Below, one piece after another: positions 1 to 9,506 of a stretch of 64,000 nt of DNA. Position 1 is the stretch's first letter. Each line of letters starts with the position of its first letter. The DNA comes from Candidatus Norongarragalina meridionalis. Lineage in GTDB: Archaea > Micrarchaeota > Micrarchaeia > Norongarragalinales > Norongarragalinaceae. Below the pieces are notes generated by a model, which saw nothing but the letters and a program-made list of their open reading frames with translations, had not been told where the DNA came from and ran no database searches. The position numbers were made by a program, and so were the translations under genes. Location of the stretch: positions 1-64,000 of the forward strand of contig CABMDO010000009.1 of assembly GCA_902384935.1 (NCBI GenBank). The letters run 5' to 3'.

Positions 1-78
1 CCGCTGCCCGACGCATGCGTTTCGTACAACGCGCAGTACGACCCGAACATCGAGTCGTGCGGTCCGAAGCCGGGCTGA
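1..78 (+). CDS. C-terminal end of a truncated CDS (…CVSYNAQYDPNIESCGPKPG*), unknown product
   Basis: Open frame 1 from window edge to TGA at 76-78, followed by T-rich tract. Confidence 0.6.
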   Translation, partial: PLPDACVSYNAQYDPNIESCGPKPG

Positions 79-83
79 GCGTT

Positions 84-117
84 TTCTTTTTTACTTTCCT
101 TTTTCTTTTGTTTTCAG
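84..117 (+). terminator. Archaeal-type T-rich terminator
   Basis: ttttcttttttactttcctttttcttttgttttc directly after stop codon. Confidence 0.5.
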
Positions 118-151
118 AAAGCCTTTAAAGGCAAGTCGGCTTGACGCTACT

Positions 152-319
152 ATGAAGCGCTCGCAGGCATCCGTCGAGTATATCCTGCTCCTAGCGCTCG
201 GACTGTTCATACTCGTGATGGCGTTCGCGCTCGCGTACTACGCTAAGAATTTCACCGATGCGACTCTCGCGGAGGTGGCGCGCACGCGCAACGAAACAAT
301 CGCGCTTCTGGTGAGATAG
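152..319 (+). CDS. Small class III signal peptide (prepilin-like) protein, 55 aa
   Basis: ATG at 152; MKRSQASVEYILLLALGLFILVMAFALAYYAKN… has QxxxEY + hydrophobic helix; stop TAG 317-319. Confidence 0.7.
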   Translation: MKRSQASVEYILLLALGLFILVMAFALAYYAKNFTDATLAEVARTRNETIALLVR

Positions 320-1666
320 GTGGCGGGCATTTTCAAGCAGTACGACGTCAGGGGAGTCTATCCCTCGGAGCTCGACGAGAAGCAGGCGGAGCGCATAGGC
401 AACGAATTCGGAAGAATGACGCGGGCGAAGGAGATTGCACTCGCGGGAGACTCGCGGCTTTCGACGCCTGTTCTCAAAAAAGCGTTTGCAAAGGGCGCGA
501 CGCGTGCGGGATGCAACATTATCGACGTCGGAATCGTCCCCACGCCGTTCCTTTACTTCGCAGTTGCGCATTACAAGCGCGACGCAGGCGCAATGATAAC
601 CGCCTCGCACAACCCGCCCGAGTACAACGGCGTCAAGCTCTGCCGCAAGGGCGCCGAATGCCTGACGTACGAAAGCGGGATACGCGAAATAGAGGAGAGG
701 GTTCGTGGCGAGGACTTCAGGGCGAAAAGAAAAGGCATTGTTTCGAAGCAGGACGTGCTGCGCGATTACACCGACTGGGTTGTCGGCAAAACCAAGGCGA
801 AGAAGAAGCTCGTAGTCGTCGTCGATTGCGGGAACGGAGTTTGCGGCGCCTACGCGCCCGAAATCCTGCGCAAAGCGGGGTGCATCGTTTCCGAGCTTTA
901 CTGCGAACCCGACGGCTCCTTCCCGAACCACGCTCCCGACCCCACGAAGGACGAGAACGTCGAGGAGCTCGCCCGCTTATGCAAAGGACACAACGCGGAT
1001 TTGGGCATCGCGTTCGACGGAGACGGGGACCGCGTCGTGTTTTTGGACGACAGGCAGCGCGTTCTCCGCGGGGACGAAACGCTCGCAATCTTTGCAAAGG
1101 ACGCGCTTCCCCTGAACCCCGCGGCTAAAGTCGTCTTCGACGTCAAGTCCTCGCGGGCTCTTCCCGAGGTAATAAGGCGCTACCGCGGCATGCCGATTAT
1201 GAACCGCGTCGGGCACTCCTACACGCACGAGCGCCTGCTGCAGGAAAACGCCTTGCTCGCGGGCGAAGTGAGCGGGCATTTCTATTTCGCGGAAAACCAT
1301 GGGTACGACGACGGGATATTCGCCGCATTGAAGATGTGCGAGCTCGTTTCCCGCAAGGGATTGCTGAGCAGCCTGCTCGATTCGCTTCCCGAACACCACG
1401 CAACCCCAGAGATACGCGTTCCGTGCCCTTCCGACAAGGTGAATGCGGCGATAGAATCCGTAAAGTCCGCTGCGAAGCGCGACGGCTTCAAGATGATAAC
1501 GCTCGACGGCGTGCGCGTGGAAGCTCCCGAATGGTGGGGGCTCGTGCGGGCGTCGAATACGGAACCGCTCATCACCATGCGCATGGAAGGAAGCACGAAG
1601 CACGCGCTCGAGGAAGCGCGCCGCTTCTTCGGAAACGCTCTTGAAACAAGGGGCATCTTCCTGTGA
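320..1666 (+). CDS. Phosphomannomutase/phosphoglucomutase
   Basis: IFKQYDVRGVYPSEL; TASHNPPEYNGVK; DGDGDRVVF; RASNTEPL motifs; GTG start. Confidence 0.93.
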   Translation: MAGIFKQYDVRGVYPSELDEKQAERIGNEFGRMTRAKEIALAGDSRLSTPVLKKAFAKGATRAGCNIIDVGIVPTPFLYFAVAHYKRDAGAMITASHNPPEYNGVKLCRKGAECLTYESGIREIEERVRGEDFRAKRKGIVSKQDVLRDYTDWVVGKTKAKKKLVVVVDCGNGVCGAYAPEILRKAGCIVSELYCEPDGSFPNHAPDPTKDENVEELARLCKGHNADLGIAFDGDGDRVVFLDDRQRVLRGDETLAIFAKDALPLNPAAKVVFDVKSSRALPEVIRRYRGMPIMNRVGHSYTHERLLQENALLAGEVSGHFYFAENHGYDDGIFAALKMCELVSRKGLLSSLLDSLPEHHATPEIRVPCPSDKVNAAIESVKSAAKRDGFKMITLDGVRVEAPEWWGLVRASNTEPLITMRMEGSTKHALEEARRFFGNALETRGIFL

Positions 1667-2352
1667 CGCTCACCATCCTCATACCCACGCACAACGAGGA
1701 AGGAAGAATCGGCGTCACGCTGAGGAAGCTGAACGCATTCCTGAAAAAAAGCAAGCTGCGCGCTTCCGTTCTCGTCGTAGACGACGGCAACGACAGGACG
1801 GCATTCATTTCCCGCTCTCTCGGCGCCAAGGTAATACACTTTCCAAAGCGCCTTGGAAAAGGCGACGGGGTTCACGCGGGATTGAAACAGGCGAAAGGCG
1901 ACGTCGTCGTATACGACGCCGACGCGTCCACTCCGCCCGAGGAAATTCCGCGCCTCGTCGCCGCCTTGAGTAATGCCGACGTGGCAATAGGCTCCCGCTA
2001 TTCCCCCGCGTCGAACGCGCAAATGCCGCTTTCGCGCAAAATCACCGGGCGTTCCTTCAATCTTCTTGTCCGCGTATTGTTCGGCATGCCTTTCTCGGAC
2101 ACGCAGTGCGGGTTCAAGGCTATTAGGGAAAAGGCGAACGCACGCATCGCTCCGCAACTCAGGGAAACGGGCTTCGTCTGGGACGTAGAGTTCCTCGCAA
2201 TCGCGATCCGCAACGGCATGCGCATCGAGGAAGTTCCGATACGCTGGAAGCACGTTACCGGCGGGCCTACTGCTGCCGGCGGGATTATCGGCTTGCTGAA
2301 AACCGCGCTAAGAATGCTTTCCGACGTGGTGGCTCTTCGGCTTCGCCTTTGA
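1663..2352 (+). CDS. Family 2 glycosyltransferase (dolichyl-phosphate sugar synthase-like)
   Basis: ILIPTHNEEGRIGVTL…VVDDGNDRT…YDADASTPPEEI…SDTQCGFKAI. Confidence 0.9.
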   Translation: MTLTILIPTHNEEGRIGVTLRKLNAFLKKSKLRASVLVVDDGNDRTAFISRSLGAKVIHFPKRLGKGDGVHAGLKQAKGDVVVYDADASTPPEEIPRLVAALSNADVAIGSRYSPASNAQMPLSRKITGRSFNLLVRVLFGMPFSDTQCGFKAIREKANARIAPQLRETGFVWDVEFLAIAIRNGMRIEEVPIRWKHVTGGPTAAGGIIGLLKTALRMLSDVVALRLRL

Positions 2353-2583
2353 ATACAGGAACGCGGCTGCGGTCACCGCAATCAGTACAACGTAAACCAC
2401 CAGCGTGTCCAGCTTGATTCCCAGAATCAGATTCATGAACGCGAGCAGCAGCGCCGGAACCGTCATGGCGCACGCGAGCGAGAAAACAACCCGCTCGACG
2501 ACATCCGCCTCCCTGAAAAAAGCCAGCGAAATCGCGTACCCCGCCGCAAGGAAAAGCGCCCCGCCTATCGCGAACTGAAGCAT
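2308..2583 (-). CDS. Small membrane protein (DUF1616-like?)
   Basis: 91 aa, several TM segments; DVVERVVFSLACAMTVPALLLAFMNLILG. Confidence 0.6.
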   Translation of the reverse strand: MLQFAIGGALFLAAGYAISLAFFREADVVERVVFSLACAMTVPALLLAFMNLILGIKLDTLVVYVVLIAVTAAAFLYSKAKPKSHHVGKHS

Positions 2584-2616
2584 AATGCAGATTAATGCAA
2601 TCCCCTTTTTTTAAGC

Positions 2617-3624
2617 ATGCGATACGACGTTTCCGTAGTCGGGGCGGGCGCGATAGGCTGCATAACTGCCAAAGAATGCGCGGCGCGGGGGTTGCGCACT
2701 GCCGTCTACGAGGAGGACGCCATCGTGGGAAAGCAAAGGAAATGCACCGCGCTGGTTTCCGAAAGCGGTTTGCGCTCAATCGGCGTTGACTACAAGCGTG
2801 CCGTTCTCCATAAAGTCCGTGGCGCGTTCATCGAAGCGGGTGGAAAAAGGATGCTTGTCGACGCCCGCAGGAATATCGCCTGTGTTTTGGAACGCCAGCG
2901 TTTTGACGAGCAGTGCGCGGAGGAAGCGGAGTCCGAAGGCGCGAAAATATTTCTCAGGAAGAAGGTGCGCGCGTTGCCGAAGGAGAAATGGATTGTCGGC
3001 GCGGATGGGGCGTCGTCGTTCATTGCCCGCGCCGCATCATTTCCGCCAATTACGCGTTTCGCGTTCTGTTACGAAGCCGAATACAAAAACGCGCGAGTGG
3101 AAGACGAGGCATTTGTCCGCGTTTTCCTTGATTCGGCATTCCCCGGCTTTTTTGGATGGCTCGTGCCGTGCGGGAATAACGTCGTCCGCGTAGGATTCGG
3201 AACGCAAAAGCACGAAAGAATGAATGAAGGCAAACGGAGAATCGCCAGCATTACTTCCAATTCCGTCACAAAGTCCAGCAAAAAGCTACGCGAATTCCAC
3301 GCGCTCATTCCGCTGAAGTGGCGCAGCCAGACTCAGCGCGGCAACGTGATGCTCGTGGGCGACGCAGCCGGGCAGGTAAAGGCGACTACTGGCGGTGGCC
3401 TGGTGTTCGGGGGGAACTGCGCCAGAATCCTGGCGGAATCAATAGCCGAAAACCGCAACTACGAGAAGGAATGGAAGAAGGAATGCCTGCCTACGCTGAA
3501 GTTGCATTATCTCGTCCGCCGAAAGCTCGATCTCCTCCCGTCGGGCATTACTCTCGCCGCCGCAAAACCTTTCGCGTCGTTGGTGTCGCGCTTCGGCGAC
3601 ATGGACAATATAATCAGAGTTTGA
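2617..3624 (+). CDS. Geranylgeranyl reductase family FAD-dependent oxidoreductase
   Basis: VSVVGAGAIGCITAKECAARG; GDAAGQVKATTGGGLVFG. Confidence 0.88.
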   Translation: MRYDVSVVGAGAIGCITAKECAARGLRTAVYEEDAIVGKQRKCTALVSESGLRSIGVDYKRAVLHKVRGAFIEAGGKRMLVDARRNIACVLERQRFDEQCAEEAESEGAKIFLRKKVRALPKEKWIVGADGASSFIARAASFPPITRFAFCYEAEYKNARVEDEAFVRVFLDSAFPGFFGWLVPCGNNVVRVGFGTQKHERMNEGKRRIASITSNSVTKSSKKLREFHALIPLKWRSQTQRGNVMLVGDAAGQVKATTGGGLVFGGNCARILAESIAENRNYEKEWKKECLPTLKLHYLVRRKLDLLPSGITLAAAKPFASLVSRFGDMDNIIRV

Positions 3625-4453
3625 CTTTCGTCTGCTTTCTTTTCGTGAACGACAGCGCGTTCTTGAACCCTTCCTTCTTCGCGAGCGCCATCCCGTCGGC
3701 GATTACGTTGCCCACGTCCTCGGGCTTGTGCGAGTCCGAGCCGAAAACGAGCGAGTCGAATCCCAATGCTTTTGCTTCCCTGAGCCACGGCAGGGGAGTA
3801 AGCCCCTCCGCCAACCCTTTCGGATTAGTATTGAGTTCCAGCGCGATTTTGTTCTCCTTCGCGGCTTCCAGGGCGCGCACCGCCGACTCGCGCCATTCCG
3901 GGAAATCGAACGGAGGCGAATAGCGCCTTATGACGTCAAGATGCGCGAGGCAGTCGAACAAACCGGTTTCCGCCGCCTTCGCCACCTCCGCGAAATAGTT
4001 GGCGTACGTTTCCTCGAGAGTATGCTCCGCAAGGTAAAGCGGCAGTTTTTTCCTGGAAGTGATGCACATGTTTCCGAGCAGGTGGACCGAACCGAGCGAG
4101 TAATCCAGCGGATATTCCTTCAGAACGCGCTCTACATCCCGCTCGACGTCGCGGCGATAGTCGAACTCCAAGCCGATTCTGAGAAAAGGGAACTCGTCGT
4201 GCGTCTCCTCGTACTCTTCCATCATGTCGTCCATCGTTCCGCGGAAAAGCCCGTAGGTGGCGGGACCGTCGAAGTAGTTCATGTGCACGCCGTCGTAGAA
4301 GCAGAAATGGTTCGTGACGCAGATTTCCTTCAGTTTCTTTTTCTTGGCGGCGACGCAGTAATCCCGCATCGTGCCGTGCCCGTCCTGCGAGTAATCCGAA
4401 TGGAAGTGGTAGTCGAACAATCTACAATCACTCCGCGAAAAGCGTCCTGTCAA
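3614..4453 (-). CDS. PHP-domain histidinol-phosphatase-like phosphoesterase
   Basis: DYHFHSDYSQDG…VTNH…GSDSHKPEDVG; start may be internal TTG (MFDYHFH…). Confidence 0.85.
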   Translation of the reverse strand: MTGRFSRSDCRLFDYHFHSDYSQDGHGTMRDYCVAAKKKKLKEICVTNHFCFYDGVHMNYFDGPATYGLFRGTMDDMMEEYEETHDEFPFLRIGLEFDYRRDVERDVERVLKEYPLDYSLGSVHLLGNMCITSRKKLPLYLAEHTLEETYANYFAEVAKAAETGLFDCLAHLDVIRRYSPPFDFPEWRESAVRALEAAKENKIALELNTNPKGLAEGLTPLPWLREAKALGFDSLVFGSDSHKPEDVGNVIADGMALAKKEGFKNALSFTKRKQTKVKL

Positions 4454-5639
4454 CAGCTTTCTTTACCTTGACGGGGTCGTAGGCGAGCTTTAGAAGCGTG
4501 GTGTGCCCGCGGACTCCCTTTCCGGAATCCACCCCGAGCACGAGCCCGAGGTTTTCCAGCTCCGAAAGGTACTCGCGGAACCATCTCGAGGTTCTCGGCT
4601 CCTTTCCGAGCTTCCTGCACAGCTGCGCGTACTTCTCGTAAACCTAGCCGCTGAAATATAGCTGCTCGCCGTTCTCCTCCACCAGCTTTTTGTAGCTGAC
4701 GTTGCCCATGGTTGCGAGCGTGTACAAAAGCAGCTGTTGATGCTCCGGCAAAGTGCTGATGATGTCGAACGCCTTGTCCTCGTCAACGGCTCGGCGTGAA
4801 TCCTCGACTTCCTTGTCGGAAACTTTCTTCGAGGCACGTTTTTCAGCGAGCTCGCCCGCACGGAGAAGTAATGCCAGCGCGTATCTTGCATCCCCATTTT
4901 CTCCCGCTGCGATGGCGGCGCTTAGATTAATCGCGCTCTCCGATACCACGCCATCATTAAATGCCTGCTTCGCCCTCTGTTTGAGAATTCCCTGCAGCTG
5001 CATCGCGTCGTACGGCTTGAACACCATCTCGTCCTCGCACAGCGAGGAGCGAGAGCGGGCTTCGAGCTTCTGCTTCAAATCAACCTTGTTGCTGATGCCT
5101 ATGAGCGAGACGCTGCCTTCCTTCAGGTCGTCGTTGGCGCGCGAAAGGGTGTAAATGAGGGAGTCCAAATCGCCGACAACGTCCACTTCGTCAAGGACGA
5201 ACACTACGCGCTTTCCCTTCACGCCGTCGCCCAACCCGTCCTGAACCCAGTCGAGGAACTTATCGTAGAGAACGACGAATGAATGTCCCGTTTTCGCGAA
5301 ATCCGGCTGGAAGTCGGAAATGCACTTCTGGAGCACTTTGTAGCGCGTGTCGTAGATTCTGCAGTTCAGATAAACGGTTTTGATGCGCTCGTTCTTCTGC
5401 TCGTCCAGCTTTTTGAGAACGGAGCGCGTGGTGGCGGTCTTTCCCGTGCCGGTTTTTCCGTAAATGAAAACGTTCTTCGCCTTCTGGTTTCTTAGAACTG
5501 GCGCGAGCGCGCCCATCAGTCCGCGCGTTTCCTCTTCCCTGAAAAGAAGGGTTTCGGGCACGAACGTAGGGGAGAGGATATCCTTGTTGCGGAATATGGC
5601 GCCCGCGCCCGCGAATTCGTCAAAACTAGGACCTCCCAC
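4428..5639 (-). pseudogene. Orc1/Cdc6 replication initiator interrupted by one in-frame TAG at 4644-4646
   Basis: 331-aa AAA+ part (FIYGKTGTGKT, VVFVLDEVDVV) ends …EENGEQLYFSG*; same frame continues VYEKYAQLCRKLGKEPRTSRWFREYLSELENLGLVLGVDSGKGVRGHTTLLKLAYDPVKVKKAVDRTLFAE* (winged-helix domain), 404 codons total. Confidence 0.85.
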
Positions 5640-5702
5640 TCAAACCCACCGCAATCCTTTCGGAAACGGGATTTTAATGCCTTCCGCCCACATATTTGCG
5701 TT

Positions 5703-6416
5703 ATGAAGCGCGCGCTTATTCCCGAAGCGATGAAGACGGGCGCACCGTTCTACGAGCAGGCGGTAATAGAGCCGGTGTTCGGCTGCCCTCACGCCGAGGT
5801 ATGCGGGCATTGCGGGCTCGGCAACATGGCCGAGGAGATGCGCTTCATGCGGCTTGCGACGCTGCGCTCGCGCCTTAACGCGCTCGACAAGCACGGCTTC
5901 GCGCCGAAGCAGATTTTCTTCTGCCTAGGCGAAACCGCCGCGCATCCGCGGCTGCACGAGATAACCGCGGAACTGCGAAAACGCTACAAGCCCGAAATCG
6001 AACTGTACTGGTCGCTCGCAGGCGTGGAAAACCGCAAGACGCTGATAAAGCGCACAAAGGGAATCAGCAACATCGCGATTTCCTTTTCCGACGACCTCCT
6101 GAAGTCGTTCATGCGGGGCAGGAACGAAACGGAAGCGCGGGAAGAGATGATGCGGCGAATCGGCTGGGCCGCCGACGCCGCCAAGGCGAACGGCTTCGGG
6201 ATAAAATTCGACGTAGTCTACGGCAGCGATGCGGAACGCAGCCGCTGGACCGAGTTCATGGACAACGCCATAAGCAGGTTCGGAATCCGCGACGCGGAAG
6301 TGAGGAACCAGCAGCCCCTCCAGCCGCGCGGATTCGAGCAGGGCGAGATGATAGTCTTCGGGCCGAAGATACTCCACGACGGTTCCGTCGTGCTCCGCTA
6401 CCCGAAGAAACGCTGA
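5703..6416 (+). CDS. Radical SAM-like protein with CX5CX2C cluster motif
   Basis: EPVFGCPHAEVCGHCGLG near N-terminus, FFCLGETAAHPRLHEI, TIM-barrel-like length 237 aa. Confidence 0.65.
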   Translation: MKRALIPEAMKTGAPFYEQAVIEPVFGCPHAEVCGHCGLGNMAEEMRFMRLATLRSRLNALDKHGFAPKQIFFCLGETAAHPRLHEITAELRKRYKPEIELYWSLAGVENRKTLIKRTKGISNIAISFSDDLLKSFMRGRNETEAREEMMRRIGWAADAAKANGFGIKFDVVYGSDAERSRWTEFMDNAISRFGIRDAEVRNQQPLQPRGFEQGEMIVFGPKILHDGSVVLRYPKKR

Positions 6417-6468
6417 ACTCGGCGGTTATTTAAAAGCAAGAAGCGTAATAGGTGCGGTGGGATAGGAT

Positions 6469-7098
6469 ATGACGACGCTCGGTTCCTTAAAGGCTAAAAT
6501 CACGAGGCTAGAGGGGGAAATGGACACTTACCAGATTACGAAGCTGGAAGAGACGATGGGCAAAATCGTCAAAACCCTCGCGGAAAAAGAGGCGCGGATG
6601 GACCGCGTCATCCAACTGAACAGGGCGATAGTCAGGGATTGCGCCCGCGCGATAAAGGAAATCCACAACGGCGACATGAAGGAATGCGAGAAAATCGTCG
6701 CCCTGCTGGACGTGAAGATAAAGTCGCTTACGAGGGACGCCGAAGGTTTCGAAGGCATCGCTTCCGCCTGCTGGCAGGAATATACGGAAATCAAATGCCT
6801 GCTCGCGGTGTCGCAGAAGAAGGAGATGCCCGATTACGAGGAGCTCGGCGTGCCTTATCTGGAATACCTTACGGGGTTGTGCGACTGCGTCGGCGAACTG
6901 CGCAGGATGATGCAAACTGCGCTGATGAAGGACAAGCCGAAGGACGCGGAATACTATTTCAACAAGATGAACGAGATTTACGACAACGTGATGACGATAA
7001 AGTACTCGGGCTCGCTCATCGGGAGCCTTAAGCGGAAGCAGGACGTCGCCCGCTCGCAGGTGGAGCAGGCGCGCAGCGAGATGTTGAGGCATGCTTGA
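6469..7098 (+). CDS. Translin family protein
   Basis: RDCARAIKEIHNGD…EYTEIKCLLAV…LGVPYLEYLTGLCDCVGELRR…IYDNVMTIKYSGSLIGSLKRKQDVARSQVE. Confidence 0.85.
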   Translation: MTTLGSLKAKITRLEGEMDTYQITKLEETMGKIVKTLAEKEARMDRVIQLNRAIVRDCARAIKEIHNGDMKECEKIVALLDVKIKSLTRDAEGFEGIASACWQEYTEIKCLLAVSQKKEMPDYEELGVPYLEYLTGLCDCVGELRRMMQTALMKDKPKDAEYYFNKMNEIYDNVMTIKYSGSLIGSLKRKQDVARSQVEQARSEMLRHA

Positions 7099-8368
7099 CC
7101 TGAAGTGGGTTCGCGAGAACCCCGACGTTGTTCGGAAGGACTTGAAGCGCAGGCGAATGACTACCGAACTGCTTGACGACCTCCTCACTGCCGACTTGGA
7201 ATACCGCCGCCTCAAGCAGGAAGTGGACAACCTCCGCGCCGAACGCAACCGTCTTACCGAACAGGTCCGCACCCTCAAGAAAGAGGGAAAGAATGCCGAC
7301 GCCGAGCTGAAGAAAGCGGCGGGCATTCCCGACATGATTAAGACGACGGAAGAAACCGCCGACAGGGAACTCAATCGCGTCAAATATTCGCTGATGCGCC
7401 TGCCGAACATCCTCCACGAGTCCGTGCCCGACGGAAAGGACGACACGGAAAACAAGGAGTTGCGCAAGTGGGGCACGCCGAAAACCCCTTCATTCAACCT
7501 CCGCACGCACGAGGAAATCGCCGAGAAAATGGGCGGAGCGGATTTTGAGCGCGGGGCGAAGATATCCGGCGCGGGATTCTGCTTCATCAAGGGCAATCTC
7601 GCCCTGATGGACATCGCATTGCAGCGCTTCGCGATTGACTCGCTGATGAAGAAGGGCTTCACGCTCCTGGAACCGCCGCTCATGATGCGCCGCGACTCAT
7701 ATGAAGGAGTAACCGACTTGGCGGACTTCGAGAACGTGATGTACGGAATAAAGGACGACGATTCCTATCTCATAGCAACCAGCGAGCATCCAATCGCGGC
7801 GATGCACCGCGACGAAGTCCTCGAAGAGCTTCCGCTTCTTTATGCCGGCGTGAGTCCGTGCTTCCGCCGCGAGATAGGAGCGCACGGCGTCGACACTAAG
7901 GGCTTATTCCGCATGCACCAATTCCAGAAAGTGGAGCAGTTCGTCTTCTGCGCTCCCGAAGAGTCCTGGGAATGGCATGAAAAGCTCCTGAAGAACGCCG
8001 AGGAAATCTGGCAGGCGCTCGGAATCCCGTACAGCGTCGTAGCCGTTTGCACAGGGGACATGGGCACCGTTGCGGCTAAGAAGTACGACATCGAAGCGTG
8101 GATGCCCCGCGAAGGAAAGTACAAGGAAGTGGTTTCCTGCAGCAACTGCACCTCTTACCAGGCGGTTCGGCTGAACATCAAGCGCCGCATAGGCAAGCAG
8201 GGCGCGCTTGACGAGAAAAAGGAGTGGCTGCACACGCTGAACAGCACCGCCATCGCCACGTCCCGCGCGTTGCGCGCTATCTTGGAAAACAACCAGCATG
8301 AGGATGGAAGCGTGGAAATACCCAAGGTGCTCCGTCCCTACATGAATAATATGACGGAGCTGCGCTGA
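7091..8368 (+). CDS. serS: Seryl-tRNA synthetase
   Basis: MLDLKWVRENPDVVRKDLKRR; class II motifs GVSPCFRREIGAHGVDTKGLFRMHQFQKVEQF; NSTAIATSRALRAILENNQ. Confidence 0.97.
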   Translation: MLDLKWVRENPDVVRKDLKRRRMTTELLDDLLTADLEYRRLKQEVDNLRAERNRLTEQVRTLKKEGKNADAELKKAAGIPDMIKTTEETADRELNRVKYSLMRLPNILHESVPDGKDDTENKELRKWGTPKTPSFNLRTHEEIAEKMGGADFERGAKISGAGFCFIKGNLALMDIALQRFAIDSLMKKGFTLLEPPLMMRRDSYEGVTDLADFENVMYGIKDDDSYLIATSEHPIAAMHRDEVLEELPLLYAGVSPCFRREIGAHGVDTKGLFRMHQFQKVEQFVFCAPEESWEWHEKLLKNAEEIWQALGIPYSVVAVCTGDMGTVAAKKYDIEAWMPREGKYKEVVSCSNCTSYQAVRLNIKRRIGKQGALDEKKEWLHTLNSTAIATSRALRAILENNQHEDGSVEIPKVLRPYMNNMTELR

Positions 8369-8369
8369 G

Positions 8370-9506
8370 ATGCGCATCGGCTTTTTCACGGACACCTTTT
8401 CGCCGAACATCGACGGCGTAGTCACGTCCATACTCGCGCATCGCGCCGCCCTGAAAAAGAAAGGGAATCACGTCATCATCTTCACGACGTCAAGCGGCAT
8501 GATAACGAGCAAACCCGACGGAGACGGCGTGCATTACCATCGCGCGCTTCCTTTCCCTCTTTACCCGCAATACAAGATTGCGTTCTTCCCTTACATCTCC
8601 GCCATCGAGGAGGTGAGGCGGGAAAGATTGCAGCTCATCCACGCCCACACTCCCGCGGGAATGGGATTCGCGGCTCTTGCCTGCAGCAAGACGCTCGGCA
8701 TTCCCGCGGTTGCAACGTTCCACACCCTAATCCCGCAAGGCGCGAGTTACGTCACAACTCAAAAACAACTCCAAAGGGCGGTTTCGGCAATGGCGTGGAG
8801 GGCGAGCACGGAGTTTTACAAGCGCTTCGACTTGGTAATATCGCCTTCCGAAACAATCAGGCGCGAACTCGCCAAGCACGGCGTGAAGAGCGTTGTTGTT
8901 CCGAACTCCGTAGACCTCGGAACGTACAAGCCGAAGAGCAGGAAGGCGGCGAGAAAGAAGCTGCACCTTCCTTCCAATCGTCACATTGTTCTCGTTGCGG
9001 GTAGGCTCGGTTTCGAGAAGAATGTCGACGTGATTATTCGTGCCGCAAAGCAAATCCCGGACGTTCTTCTCCTCATTACTGGAGACGGCCCCGCAAGAAA
9101 GTCATGCGAAGCCCTCGCGAAAAAGCTCGGCATCGACGCCCAGTTCCGCGGATTCGTGCCGAAAGCCGACTTGCCATATTACTACTCAGCAGCCGACGTA
9201 TTCGTTACCGCCTCCACCTTCGAAACCCAGTGCCTCACTCTTCTAGAAGCCATGGCTTGCGGCACTCCGGTAGTGGGCGCCGCCGCGTTTGCGATACCCG
9301 AAGCTGTTCAAGAAGGCAGGAATGGCTTCCTGTTCAAGGCGGGGGACGCGAGCGACTGCGCGAGGGCGATTGAACGCGCCTTGGGCGCGCCTGCTTCCGA
9401 GAAACGCAGGCTCTCCGCCAACGCTAGGAAAACCGCTTCCAAATACTCAATCGCTAGAAGCGTTTCAGCGCTGCTTTCCGCTTACAAAAAGGTGTTGAAG
9501 AAATGA
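8370..9506 (+). CDS. GT4-family glycosyltransferase
   Basis: FFTDTFSPNIDGVVTSI; VAGRLGFEKNVDVIIRAA; TFETQCLTLLEAMACGTPVVGA. Confidence 0.93.
   Translation: MRIGFFTDTFSPNIDGVVTSILAHRAALKKKGNHVIIFTTSSGMITSKPDGDGVHYHRALPFPLYPQYKIAFFPYISAIEEVRRERLQLIHAHTPAGMGFAALACSKTLGIPAVATFHTLIPQGASYVTTQKQLQRAVSAMAWRASTEFYKRFDLVISPSETIRRELAKHGVKSVVVPNSVDLGTYKPKSRKAARKKLHLPSNRHIVLVAGRLGFEKNVDVIIRAAKQIPDVLLLITGDGPARKSCEALAKKLGIDAQFRGFVPKADLPYYYSAADVFVTASTFETQCLTLLEAMACGTPVVGAAAFAIPEAVQEGRNGFLFKAGDASDCARAIERALGAPASEKRRLSANARKTASKYSIARSVSALLSAYKKVLKK

Noticed and set aside
4644-4646. TAG as pyrrolysine or general amber recoding
   Set aside because: TAG ends several ordinary genes in the window, and no suppressor tRNA or Pyl gene is seen here
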